DNA of 64,000 nucleotides from positions 1 through 64,000 of the forward strand of contig NZ_FWFG01000107.1 in the NCBI RefSeq assembly GCF_900163655.1. Reading direction: 5' to 3'. The position numbers and the translations under genes were made by a program. The notes under the pieces are model-generated. The model did no database searches, was not told the origin of the DNA, and saw only the letters and a list, made by a program, of their open reading frames with translations. The DNA comes from Brachybacterium nesterenkovii. GTDB lineage: Bacteria; Actinomycetota; Actinomycetes; Actinomycetales; Dermabacteraceae. Below are positions 25,813 to 36,084 of the stretch, one piece after another (the stretch's first letter is position 1; every line of letters begins with the position of its first letter).

Positions 25813-27144
25813 TCAGGCCATGGCCTCGTTCCCGGCCTCCTGGGCCGCGGGCAGGCCGTCGGCCGCGCTCAGGCGTCCGATGAAGATCTCCTGGAAGATG
25901 GGCATCGCGGCCTCGAGGCCCGCATTGGACTTGGCGCCGCGGTCGGCCGGGGTGGTGTCGTTCGTCGCGGTGATGAACTGCTGGACGTCCACGCCCTTGC
26001 CGCTCCAGTGCTCGACGAAGGCGCCCTGCGCGTCGGCGTGGGCGGGGAAGGCGACGCCCTGGGTGCCCAGCGGGCGCTGGCCGTCGGCGGTGCCGAGCCA
26101 GCGCAGCAGCTCCTGGATGCCCTCCTTCTTCTCGTCCCCGGCGCGGGCGTTGCCGACGGCGACGACGCCGTGGATCACGGACTTGCCGCCCGCGGGCCCG
26201 GCGACGAGCGGGGCGATGCCCCACGCGAAGGTGTCGCCCACGCCCTCGGCGATGTTCTTGACGTTGTAGGGGCCGGACTGGAAGAGCGCGAGCTTGCCCT
26301 GGGTGAACAGGTCACGGGTGAAGTCGCCGTTCTCGTTGGTATCGGCGGCGCTCGGGGCGATCTGCTGGACGTTGACGAGGTCCGCGGCGTACTGGAACGC
26401 GGCGATGCCCTCCGCGGAGGCGAAGGAGTACTTCTCGTCCGCGTCCTGCCACTGGGCGCCGTTGGAGGCGAGGAACGGGCCGATGATGGCCTGACGGTCG
26501 GCCTGGGCGTTGAACGCGAACTGCGTGCGGGTGTTCGGGTCGAAGCCCTCGTCGCCCGGGTGCTTGCCGCCCTGGTCGAGGGTCAGGGCCCGTCCCGCGT
26601 CCCGCAGGGCGTCGGTGGGGGCGGCGGGGTCGAAGCGCAGGGAGGCCGGGTCGATGCCGGCCGCGTCCGTGAGGTTCTTGTTGTAGTACAGGGCGATCGA
26701 GTCCCACAGCTGGGGCACACCCCACAGGCCGCCGTCGCGCGTGTAGAGGTCGACGACGGACTTCACCCACTTGTCCCGGCCCTCGGTGACGACGTCGTTG
26801 ATGTTCATGAGGTTCCCGGACTCCTGGAACTGCACGAAGTTCGCGGAGTTCATCCAGTAGACGTCCGCGGCCTCGGAGGAGCCGACGTCGAGCGAGAGCG
26901 TCTTCCAGTACTCGTCCCACGGGACCACCGTGATGGCGACCTTCCAGCCGGTCTTCTCGGTGAAGGCCTGGAAGGACTCCTCGTAGGCGGGCTTGGCGGT
27001 CTCGTCCCACAGGCGGAAGGTGAGGGTCTTGGCGTCCTCGCCGTCATCGCCGCCCCCGTTCGAGGACGACGGGGAGCAGGCGGCGGCGGTGCCGACAGCG
27101 CCGGTCGCGGCGAGAGCGGTCAGGAGGCGGCGTCGAGAGAGCAT
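25813..27144 (-). CDS. Sugar ABC transporter substrate-binding lipoprotein
   Basis: 443 residues. The N-terminus RRRLLTALAATGAVGTAAAC is a lipoprotein signal peptide with the lipobox Cys at about residue 22, and its twin-Arg-like RRR could direct Tat export. The mature part is a type-1 (MalE-like) solute-binding protein of cluster B (TLTFRLWDETAKPAYEESF, GVPQLWDSIALYYNKNL, LFQSGPYNVKNI). It is last in a minus-strand group after phosphorylase and two permeases, so malto-oligosaccharides are the likely ligand. A 234-bp gap separates it from the permease gene, so it may also have its own promoter. Confidence 0.92.
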   Translation of the reverse strand: MLSRRRLLTALAATGAVGTAAACSPSSSNGGGDDGEDAKTLTFRLWDETAKPAYEESFQAFTEKTGWKVAITVVPWDEYWKTLSLDVGSSEAADVYWMNSANFVQFQESGNLMNINDVVTEGRDKWVKSVVDLYTRDGGLWGVPQLWDSIALYYNKNLTDAAGIDPASLRFDPAAPTDALRDAGRALTLDQGGKHPGDEGFDPNTRTQFAFNAQADRQAIIGPFLASNGAQWQDADEKYSFASAEGIAAFQYAADLVNVQQIAPSAADTNENGDFTRDLFTQGKLALFQSGPYNVKNIAEGVGDTFAWGIAPLVAGPAGGKSVIHGVVAVGNARAGDEKKEGIQELLRWLGTADGQRPLGTQGVAFPAHADAQGAFVEHWSGKGVDVQQFITATNDTTPADRGAKSNAGLEAAMPIFQEIFIGRLSAADGLPAAQEAGNEAMA

Positions 27145-27378
27145 GGGGTTCCTTCCTTCGCGGTCCGCGCACGCGGCGCGGCTCGGGACCATTGTGCACG
27201 GCGCGCCCGAGCGCCACCGCTCAGGGAGACGCGGCGAGACCGAGCGGTCGGACGAACCGGGACGGAACGGGGCGGAGCGGGCGCACGGACCGCGGAGGCG
27301 GCCCGAGACCCCGGGTTGATCGGCGACGCAGCGCCTCCCGGGCCGCGTCCGGTCCGGCGCCCGCACCGGGGCAGCGCC

Positions 27379-28368
27379 TCAGCGCAGCGTCGAGGCGCCG
27401 ATCGAGCGGGTGATCTGCCGCTGGAAGACGATGAACAGGAGCACGAGCGGGACCATCGCGAGGGTCGTCGCGGCCATCACAAGCGTCCAGTTGTTGTTGT
27501 ACTGGCTCTGCAGCGACGCCGTCGCGACCGTCACGGTGCGCCACTCGGGCCCGGTGGTGATCACCAGCGGCCACAGGAACGAGTTCCAGTGCGTCACGAC
27601 GGTGATCAGCACGAGCGTGACGATCGTCGGCCGGTTCAGCGGCAGCACCAGGTTCCACAGCAGGCGCAGGTGCCCGGCGCCGTCGACGCGCATCGCGTCG
27701 ATCAGCTCGCTCGGCATGGTCCGGAAGCTCTCGCGCAGCAGGAAGATCGCGTACGGCGAGCCCAGCATGAACGGCACCACGAGCGCCCAGAACGTGTTGC
27801 GCAGCCCGGCCTCGCTCATCATGAGGTACAGCGGCACGACGACGACGGCCTGCGGGACCATCAGCGTCGCGACGTACACCCAGAACAGCAGGTCGCGGCC
27901 GGGGAAGCGCAGGCGCGCGAACGCGTAGGCGGCCAGGATCGAGAACACCATCTGGCCGACGAGGATCACCGCGACCATCTGCACCGTCACGACCACCGGG
28001 GTGACGAAGCCGTCGGTGCCCGTGAACAGGGCCGCGAAGTTCTCCAGCGTCGGCGGGTCCGGCAGGCGCAGGGGGCCGCGCTGGGCGAACTGCCGCGGTG
28101 ACGTGAATGCCGTCAGCGCCGAGACCAGGAACGGGGACAGCGTCAGCACGGCGGCGATGAGCAGCACCGCATAGGTCCCCAGGTTCGCCAGGACGCCGGA
28201 CACGCGGCGGGAGCGCCCCTGGGAACGCGCAGGCCGGGTTGGCTCCGCGGCGGTGGTCGTCGCGGTCGCGCTCGCGGTCGCACCCCTGCTCGTCGCGCTC
28301 GTCGCGCCTGTGCTCGTCGCACTCGCGTTCGCGCCCGTGCTCTTGGCGCTCTTCGGGCTCGTTGCCAT
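27379..28368 (-). CDS. Sugar ABC transporter permease (MalG-like)
   Basis: 329 residues. A 60-residue Ala/Ser/Thr repeat-rich N-terminus precedes six transmembrane helices. The inner-membrane EAA-type loop reads IDAMRVDGAGHLRLLWNLVLPLNRP, with the usual EAA replaced by DAM. It closes with the family C-terminal FIVFQRQITRSIGAS. It pairs with the MalF-like permease encoded 16 bp upstream. The membrane complex needs an MsmX/MalK-type ATPase, which is not encoded in this window. Confidence 0.92.
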   Translation of the reverse strand: MATSPKSAKSTGANASATSTGATSATSRGATASATATTTAAEPTRPARSQGRSRRVSGVLANLGTYAVLLIAAVLTLSPFLVSALTAFTSPRQFAQRGPLRLPDPPTLENFAALFTGTDGFVTPVVVTVQMVAVILVGQMVFSILAAYAFARLRFPGRDLLFWVYVATLMVPQAVVVVPLYLMMSEAGLRNTFWALVVPFMLGSPYAIFLLRESFRTMPSELIDAMRVDGAGHLRLLWNLVLPLNRPTIVTLVLITVVTHWNSFLWPLVITTGPEWRTVTVATASLQSQYNNNWTLVMAATTLAMVPLVLLFIVFQRQITRSIGASTLR

Positions 28369-28384
28369 GGCGGTCTCCCTCCCC

Positions 28385-29248
28385 TCAGCTCATGTCGTAG
28401 GTGATCCGCTTGGCGAACCACCTCTGCTGGACGACGGTGATGACCACAAGGATCACGAACAGGATCACGGCGGCGGCGCTCGCCCGGCCCAGGCGGAAGG
28501 CCGTGAAGCCCTCGGAGTAGATGAGCGCGGCGATCACCTCGGTGCGGTGCTGCGGCCCTCCCCCGGTCAGCGCGTAGATCGTGTCGAACACCTGGAAGCT
28601 GGCGACCACCTGGGTGACGGCGAGGAAGAACGTCGTGGGGCGCAGCAGCGGGATCGTCATCGACACCAGGCGGCGCCACGGGCCGGCGCCGTCGAGCTCG
28701 GCCGCCTCGTAGATCGAGTCCGGGATCCGCGACAGGCCCGCCTGGAAGAACAGCGACACGTACCCGACGTTCTGCCAGATCGCGACGAAGGCGACCGCAG
28801 GCAGCGCGAGTGTCGGCGACGTCAGCCATTCGATGCGGTGGCCGATCAGGGCGTTGAGCGCGCCCGTGGACGGCTGGAAGATCCACGTCCACACGACGCC
28901 GATGGCCAGCGGCGCGCACACCCACGGGATCACGACGATCACGCGCACCAGGGCGGAGCCGGGCAGCGCGCGCACCAGCTGGGTCGCCAGCAGCAGCCCC
29001 AGCGCGAGCGTCACCGGCACCGAGATGAGCGTGAACACGGCGGTCACCAGCAGCGAGTTGCCGAGCGAGCCGCCCTCCAGCAGGGCCGCGTAGTTGTCGA
29101 GCCCCACGAACGTCGGCGCGCCGATGAGGTCCCACTGCATCAGCGAGACCGCGAAGGCGAGGACGACGGGCAGGATCAGGAACGCGGTGACGCCGAGCAG
29201 GCTCGGCGCCACCAGCAGGTAGGCGGTGAGGGGGCGGGTGCGGATCAC
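28385..29248 (-). CDS. Sugar ABC transporter permease (MalF-like)
   Basis: 287 residues from a GTG that overlaps the phosphorylase stop (GTGA), showing translational coupling. Six transmembrane helices; the EAA loop is YEAAELDGAGPWRRLVSMTIPLLRP, a good match for the ATPase-docking motif. TGGGPQHRTEV is the conserved periplasmic-side loop of CUT1 permeases. It works with the MalG-like partner encoded immediately downstream. Confidence 0.93.
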   Translation of the reverse strand: MIRTRPLTAYLLVAPSLLGVTAFLILPVVLAFAVSLMQWDLIGAPTFVGLDNYAALLEGGSLGNSLLVTAVFTLISVPVTLALGLLLATQLVRALPGSALVRVIVVIPWVCAPLAIGVVWTWIFQPSTGALNALIGHRIEWLTSPTLALPAVAFVAIWQNVGYVSLFFQAGLSRIPDSIYEAAELDGAGPWRRLVSMTIPLLRPTTFFLAVTQVVASFQVFDTIYALTGGGPQHRTEVIAALIYSEGFTAFRLGRASAAAVILFVILVVITVVQQRWFAKRITYDMS

Positions 29249-31803
29249 GCGGTCGCGACCAGCCCCAGCTCGGCCCGCGAGGCGAGGGCCTCGTGGCGGG
29301 GGACGGCGCGGACCGTGCAGCCGACGCGCCCGGGCACCGCGAGCGTGAAGCGGGCGCCGCAGCGGCCGCCGCCGATCGACCGCAACGGGATCAGCGTGGG
29401 GTCGGTGATCTCGCCGTCGGCCCCGACCTCCCCCACCACGGCCTCGACCATCACGTCGGCGGCATCGAGACCGCCCAGGTCCACCGCCGCGGTGAGGGCC
29501 ACCTCGGAGCCGGTCGCGACGCGGCCGGACTCGGCGCCCTCGATGCGCACGTCGGAGATCCGCACGCGCGGCCACGCGTCCGAGACGCGACCCTTCCACG
29601 CCGTGAACGTCTCCCGCAGCGAGGGGTCGCTCGCGAAGGCGCGGTGCGCCGCGGCGGCGGGCAGGTACAGCTCGGTCACGTAGTCGCGGACCATGCGGGA
29701 CGCGGTCACCTGCGGCGCGATCCGCACGAGCGACTCGCGGATCATCCGCAGCCAGGCCCGCGGCACGCCGCCGTCGTCACGGTCGTGGAACAGCGGGACG
29801 ATCCGCCGCTCGAGGATCTCGTAGAGGGCATCGGCCTCGAGGCGGTCGCGCCGCTCGCGGTCGTCGGTCTCGACGGTCGGGATCGTCCAGCCCGCCTCGT
29901 CGGTGGCCATCTCGTCCCACCAGCCGTCGGAGACGGAGAACGTGAGGCCGCCGTTCATGACGGCCTTCATGCCCGAGGTGCCGGAGGCCTCCTCCGGGCG
30001 CACCGGATTGTTCAGCCACACGTCCGCGCCCGCCACCAGCACCGACGCCATCTGGATGTCATAGTCGGGCAGGAAGGCGATGCGGTGGCGCACGCCCGCC
30101 TCGTCGGCGAAGGCCACGAGGCGCCGCATGAGCTCCTTGCCGGGCATGTCCGCCGGGTGGGCCTTGCCCGCGATGACGAACTGCACCGGGCGCTCCGGGT
30201 CCAGCAGGATGCGGCGCAGGCGATCGGGATCGCTCAGCATGAGGGTCAGGCGCTTGTAGGTGGAGACGCGGCGGGCGAAGCCGACGGTCAGCACGTCCGG
30301 GTCGAGGATCTCCCGCGTCCACGCGAGCTCGGCCTCGTCGGCGCCGCGCCGCAGCCAGGACCGGTGCACGTGCTCGCGCGCCATCTCGACCAGGTCCGCA
30401 CGCAGGCGACGCCGCGTGTCCTGCAGGTCGTGGTCCGTGAGCGTCGCCAGCTGCGACCAGTCGCCGGTGGCGGAGATGTCGATCTCCCCCATGGCCTTCT
30501 TGTAGAGGTCGTCCATCGGCGCGGACACCCAGGTGCGGCGGTGCACGCCGTTGGTGATCGAGGTGATCGGGACCTCTGCCGCGTCGAAGCCCGGGTAGAG
30601 GTCCTGGAACATCGTGCGGGAGACGGCGCCGTGCAGGCGCGAGACCCCGTTGGCGCGCTGGGCCAGGCGGAAGCCCATGTGGGTCATGTTGAACACCTCG
30701 CCGCCGTCCTCGCGGCCCAGCGCGAGCGCCGCCTCCACGGGGAGGGCGTCGACGAGGCGGGAGATCCCCGCGCCGTCCGCGTCGAGGACCTCGCGCAGCT
30801 CGTCGACGTCGAAGCGGTCGATGCCGGCGGGCACCGGGGTGTGGGTGGTGAAGACCGTTCCCGCGCGCACCTCCGAGAGGGCCTCGTCGAAGCCGGCGCC
30901 TCGGCGCATGAGCTCGCCGATGCGCTCGAGGCCCGAGAAGCCGGCATGCCCCTCGTTGAGGTGGAACACCTGGGGCTCCGCGTGGCCGGTCGCGGCGCAG
31001 TAGGCGCGCAGCGCCCGCACGCCGCCGATGCCCAGGACCACCTCCTGGGCGATGCGGTGCTCGTGGTCGCCGCCGTAGAGGCGATCGGTGATGAGGCGGG
31101 CCCGCTCGCCGTTGACGGGCAGGTTCGTGTCGAGCAGCAGCAGGGGGACGCGGCCGATCCGCGCCGTCCACAGTCCGATCACGACATCGCCGTGCCCGGG
31201 GAGCCGGACCGAGACGGTGAGCTGCTCGCCGTCGGCGTCGCGGACGGGCTCGATGGGCAGCGCGGCGGGGTCGTTGAGCCGGTACTCCTCGACCTGCTGC
31301 CCGTCGCGGTCCAGGCTCTGGGAGAAGTAGCCCCACTGGTAGAGCAGGCCCACCGCGATCAGCGGCACGCCCAGGTCCGAGGCCGATCTGAGGTGGTCCC
31401 CGGCGAGGATCCCCAGGCCGCCGGAGTAGATCGGCAGCGTCTCGGTGATGCCGAACTCCATGGAGAAGTAGGCGACGACGGGCTCCGGGCCGGACGTCGG
31501 GGCGGCCGTGCGCTGGAACCAGCGGTCCGAGGTCCGGTAGGTGCGCAGGTCGCCGAGCTCGCCGTGCATGCGCTGGCAGAAGTCGTCGTCCCGGGCGGCC
31601 TGCGCGAGCCGGGAGGCCGGGACGAGCGGGAGCATCGCGATGGGGCTGCGGCCGCTGCGCTCGAAGGCGTCGGGGTCGAGGCGGCGGAACAGGTCGAGGG
31701 TCTGGCGGCGCCACGTCCAGCGGAGGTCGAGGGCCAGGTCCCGCAGCGGCGCGAGGGTCTCCGGGAGGTCCGAGGCGACGGTGACCTCGCTGATCGGCTT
31801 CAT
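29245..31803 (-). CDS. glgP: Alpha-glucan (glycogen/maltodextrin) phosphorylase, GT35
   Basis: 852 residues of the short bacterial/archaeal alpha-glucan phosphorylase type. VAYFSMEFGITETLPIYSGGLGILAGDH is the family N-terminal motif, and EASGTSGMKAVMNGG contains the pyridoxal-phosphate Lys. It releases glucose 1-phosphate from alpha-1,4-glucans using phosphate. As the first gene of an operon with two maltodextrin-type permeases and a binding protein, it probably acts on imported malto-oligosaccharides. TAGCCT lies 7 nt before the ATG, so the transcript is probably leaderless. Confidence 0.95.
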   Translation of the reverse strand: MKPISEVTVASDLPETLAPLRDLALDLRWTWRRQTLDLFRRLDPDAFERSGRSPIAMLPLVPASRLAQAARDDDFCQRMHGELGDLRTYRTSDRWFQRTAAPTSGPEPVVAYFSMEFGITETLPIYSGGLGILAGDHLRSASDLGVPLIAVGLLYQWGYFSQSLDRDGQQVEEYRLNDPAALPIEPVRDADGEQLTVSVRLPGHGDVVIGLWTARIGRVPLLLLDTNLPVNGERARLITDRLYGGDHEHRIAQEVVLGIGGVRALRAYCAATGHAEPQVFHLNEGHAGFSGLERIGELMRRGAGFDEALSEVRAGTVFTTHTPVPAGIDRFDVDELREVLDADGAGISRLVDALPVEAALALGREDGGEVFNMTHMGFRLAQRANGVSRLHGAVSRTMFQDLYPGFDAAEVPITSITNGVHRRTWVSAPMDDLYKKAMGEIDISATGDWSQLATLTDHDLQDTRRRLRADLVEMAREHVHRSWLRRGADEAELAWTREILDPDVLTVGFARRVSTYKRLTLMLSDPDRLRRILLDPERPVQFVIAGKAHPADMPGKELMRRLVAFADEAGVRHRIAFLPDYDIQMASVLVAGADVWLNNPVRPEEASGTSGMKAVMNGGLTFSVSDGWWDEMATDEAGWTIPTVETDDRERRDRLEADALYEILERRIVPLFHDRDDGGVPRAWLRMIRESLVRIAPQVTASRMVRDYVTELYLPAAAAHRAFASDPSLRETFTAWKGRVSDAWPRVRISDVRIEGAESGRVATGSEVALTAAVDLGGLDAADVMVEAVVGEVGADGEITDPTLIPLRSIGGGRCGARFTLAVPGRVGCTVRAVPRHEALASRAELGLVATA

Positions 31804-31810
31804 GCGCTCG

Positions 31811-31816
31811 AGGCTA
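31811..31816 (-). promoter_or_regulatory. -10 hexamer TAGCCT, promoter of the glucan uptake operon
   Basis: 7 nt upstream of the glgP ATG; identical in sequence to the ankyrin gene -10 at 5323. Confidence 0.55.
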
Positions 31817-31840
31817 CCGCAGGGCGCTCACGCACCCGTG

Positions 31841-31876
31841 TCGAGAGGTGGCGCTATCTCGAGTGGTGGCGCTATA
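31841..31876. repeat. Two tandem 18-bp repeats upstream of glgP
   Basis: TCGAGAGGTGGCGCTATC and TCGAGTGGTGGCGCTATA lie head to tail 25 bp upstream of the glgP -10. A third copy (TCGAGTGATGGCGCTCTG) starts at 31928 and runs into the 54-bp palindrome. A second pair, TCGAGGGCCGTGCCGG and TCGAGGGCGGTGCCAT, is at 31895 and 31911. They could be operator sites for the operon; no palindromic symmetry typical of LacI sites is seen. Confidence 0.6.
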
Positions 31877-31935
31877 TCGACGAGAGGGCGCCGGTCGAGG
31901 GCCGTGCCGGTCGAGGGCGGTGCCATGTCGAGTGA

Positions 31936-31989
31936 TGGCGCTCTGGCGGGGACTGCGACGATATCGTCGCAGTCCCCGCCAGAGCGCCA
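31936..31989. repeat. Perfect 54-bp palindrome without spacer
   Basis: Each 27-base arm starts TGGCGCTCTGGCGGGG and meets the other at the centre GATATC (between 31962 and 31963). All 27 pairs match. It lies 112 bp beyond the ettA stop and 120 bp upstream of the glgP promoter. As RNA it gives an extreme hairpin on either strand; as DNA it could extrude a cruciform. It probably terminates ettA transcription but is far longer than a usual terminator. The surrounding 298-bp gap holds the 18-bp repeats and no gene. Confidence 0.9.
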
Positions 31990-32101
31990 GTGCTCAACCG
32001 GGCCCGCCGCGGGACGAGAGCCCGGCACGGGACCGGGAGCCCGCCGCGGGACGGGGCCCAGCGGGGCGGGATCCTGCCGCGGATCCCGCCGCCTGCGCGG
32101 G

Positions 32102-33784
<1,683 letters not shown>

Positions 33785-34016
33785 CACATCTCCTGTGGTC
33801 TGGACGGCCGCGGGCGCGCTCGCGCCCGGCATACCGGTCCGATCCTACCGGGGCGGTCCGACGGGGCATCCGGCGCGCGCCGAGAGCTCGACGGCGCCCC
33901 GTCTGCTCAGGTCGCGTGGCGCCCGGTACGGCGGGGCGAGCGGGCAGCCGGGTGAGTGAGCGGGCAGCCGGGCGAGCGCGCCGCTGATCGGCCGTGCAGC
34001 CGAACGCGCGGGCCGG

Positions 34017-34712
34017 TCAGTCCAGCTCGATGCCGCGCCCCGCGATGACCTCGCGGGCGAGCGCGACGCCGGGGTTGGGGACGCCCTCGCCGCGCGCGGG
34101 GTCGTTGCCGGGCCAGAGATGCGCGTCGATGCCCAGGCGCCTGGCCGCCTCGACGTTCTCCTCGCGGTCGTCGAAGAACAGCACGGAGCGCGGCTGGGCC
34201 ACTCCCCCGGTCTCGTGGGCCAGCGCGGACAGCAGGATCTCGTAGATCTCGGCGTCGGGCTTGGCCACGCGCTCCTCGCCGGAGAACACGGCGAAGGTGA
34301 ACGCCTCGAACCAGTCGGCCTTGCGGACGGCCTCGCCGAAGGGCTCCGGCGCGTTGGACAGCAGCACCAGGCGGGTGCCGGAGCGGGCGAGGTCGTGGAT
34401 GAGGGCGCGGGCCTCGGGGTCCAGGCGCAGCCAGTAGCGGTCGTCGGCGTCCTGGAGGTCCTCGACGACGGTCGCATCGGCGCTGCCGAGCGCGCCGGCC
34501 GCGGCCACGGCGCCCCAGTACTCGGCGGGCGTCACGGCGGCGCGGTCGTAGGCGGGGCGGGCGTCCCAGTAGGCGCGGGCGACGGCCTCGCGGTCGCCGC
34601 CGACGATCTCGCAGATGTCGTCGATCGGGTCGCGGCCGGCGGACAGGACGCCGCCGAAGTCGAGGGCGACGGTGGGGCGCGGGGGCGTGCGGCGGGCGGA
34701 GCGTCGAGCCAT
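34017..34712 (-). CDS. HAD-superfamily hydrolase (YihX/epoxide-hydrolase-N type)
   Basis: 231 residues. Motif I is VALDFGGVL (nucleophile Asp; the DxGG form of YihX-like phosphatases), motif II VLLSNAP, Lys in RVAKPDAEIYE, and motif IV LFFDDREENVEAA. The cap is a small helical C1 insert. It probably dephosphorylates a small sugar or cofactor phosphate in the cytoplasm. It starts 17 bp after the stop of the PDZ protease gene on the same strand, so it is probably in one operon with it. Confidence 0.9.
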   Translation of the reverse strand: MARRSARRTPPRPTVALDFGGVLSAGRDPIDDICEIVGGDREAVARAYWDARPAYDRAAVTPAEYWGAVAAAGALGSADATVVEDLQDADDRYWLRLDPEARALIHDLARSGTRLVLLSNAPEPFGEAVRKADWFEAFTFAVFSGEERVAKPDAEIYEILLSALAHETGGVAQPRSVLFFDDREENVEAARRLGIDAHLWPGNDPARGEGVPNPGVALAREVIAGRGIELD

Positions 34713-34729
34713 GTCGGGCGGATCCCTTC

Positions 34730-35950
34730 TCAGGAGGAGCAGGTGGGCAGTCCGTCGGCGGACTTCTGGGAGGCGATGGTCTCGGTCGCGTGCAGGGCCT
34801 CGTCGAAGGTGGACACCTTCACGACGGACAGCCCCTCGGGCACGTGGCCTGCGACCTGGTCGCAGTTGTCGGCGGGGGCGAGGAAGTAGTCGGCGCCCTC
34901 CTCGCGGGCGCCCACGAGCTTCTGGCGGATCCCGCCGATGGGGCCGACCGTCCCGTCGGGGTCCATCGTGCCGGTCCCGGCGATCTTCTGCCCCCCGGTG
35001 AGCTCACCGGGGGTGAGCTCGTCGTAGACGGCGAGGGAGAACATGGTGCCGGCGCTCGGGCCGCCGACGTCGGCCAGGGAGATCGTGACGTCGACGGGGG
35101 TGTCGTAGCCGCGGGCCAGGACGATGCCCATGCGGGTCCTCCCGTCGACCTCCTCGGTGGGGACCGAGACGGACTGCTCGGCGCCGTCGCGGCGGACGAC
35201 CATGTCGATCCTCTCGCCGGCGGGCAGCGAGCCGATGAGCTGCTGGTACTCCTCGGTGCTCGCACGGGTCTGGCCCTCGATCGACACGATCACGTCGCCG
35301 GCCTTCAGCACGCCCGCGGCGGGCCCGTCGTCGAGGACGCCCGCGACCATCGCATTGGGCGTGACGGGGATGCCCAGCTCGGTCAGGGCGACGGCGACCG
35401 CGTCCTCCTGCGAGGTGGTCATGGCCGACGCGTTCTGCAGGCTCGTCTCCTGCCGGGTCTGCTGCGCGGGGAACACGAGCTCCCTGGGCAGCACGGTGCG
35501 GGTGGGGTCGAACCAGGCGAGCACGACCTCGGCGGGGGTGACCGTGTACCCGGGGCCGCCGTCGACGGACACCGTGGTCATCATGAGGGCGCCCGAGGTC
35601 GGGTAGGTCTCGTGGCCGGAGATCGTGAGGATCTGCTGGTCCTCGTGCTCGCCGAGGACGTCGATCGCGGGGCCGGGCTGCTCGATCACGTAGGGGACGG
35701 GGGCGAGCATGCCGGCGGTCAGGAGCGTGCAGATCACCAGCAGCGAGATCCCGGAGGCGAGGGCGCGGGGGTTCGGGCGCCTGCCGAGCGCTCGGCGCAG
35801 CGCGGCGCCGCGGCCGGGAACCCCGCCGTCGTCGCGCGTACCGCGCGAGGGCGCGCCGCCGGGCCGCGTGCCGTCGCCGAGCCCGCAGTCGTCGAGGGGA
35901 CCGTCGGCGGCGGGGCCGTCGGGCGTGTTCGCGGCGGGCTGAGAGATCAC
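34730..35950 (-). CDS. Membrane-anchored PDZ / Lon-like (S16) protease, YlbL family
   Basis: 406 residues from a GTG. A disordered N-terminus is followed by a transmembrane helix (about 75-95), a PDZ domain (GVLDDGPAAGVLKAGDVIVSIEGQ) and a C-terminal Lon-type catalytic domain. GGPSAGTMF has the nucleophile Ser (about 299) and IRQKLVGAREEG the catalytic Lys (about 344), so a Ser-Lys dyad is present. The active site faces outward. The GTG at 35950 is chosen because CACAAT lies 6 nt upstream. It is divergent from the DUF2342 gene, the same arrangement as Rv3194c/Rv3195 in M. tuberculosis as I recall. Confidence 0.92.
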   Translation of the reverse strand: MISQPAANTPDGPAADGPLDDCGLGDGTRPGGAPSRGTRDDGGVPGRGAALRRALGRRPNPRALASGISLLVICTLLTAGMLAPVPYVIEQPGPAIDVLGEHEDQQILTISGHETYPTSGALMMTTVSVDGGPGYTVTPAEVVLAWFDPTRTVLPRELVFPAQQTRQETSLQNASAMTTSQEDAVAVALTELGIPVTPNAMVAGVLDDGPAAGVLKAGDVIVSIEGQTRASTEEYQQLIGSLPAGERIDMVVRRDGAEQSVSVPTEEVDGRTRMGIVLARGYDTPVDVTISLADVGGPSAGTMFSLAVYDELTPGELTGGQKIAGTGTMDPDGTVGPIGGIRQKLVGAREEGADYFLAPADNCDQVAGHVPEGLSVVKVSTFDEALHATETIASQKSADGLPTCSS

Positions 35951-35956
35951 CGCGCC

Positions 35957-35962
35957 ATTGTG
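35957..35962 (-). promoter_or_regulatory. -10 hexamer CACAAT of the PDZ protease gene
   Basis: 6 nt upstream of the GTG at 35950; decides this start over a longer upstream open frame. Confidence 0.5.
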
Positions 35963-36084
35963 CCGCACCCCTGCAGGGCGCTCCCACCGCGCGTCGATAC
36001 GCTGATGCCCGATGACGACCGCGCCGCGGCCCGCGAGCCGCGGCATCCCCGCCCCCGTGCGGGAGGACAGCCCCGGGAGGCCCC

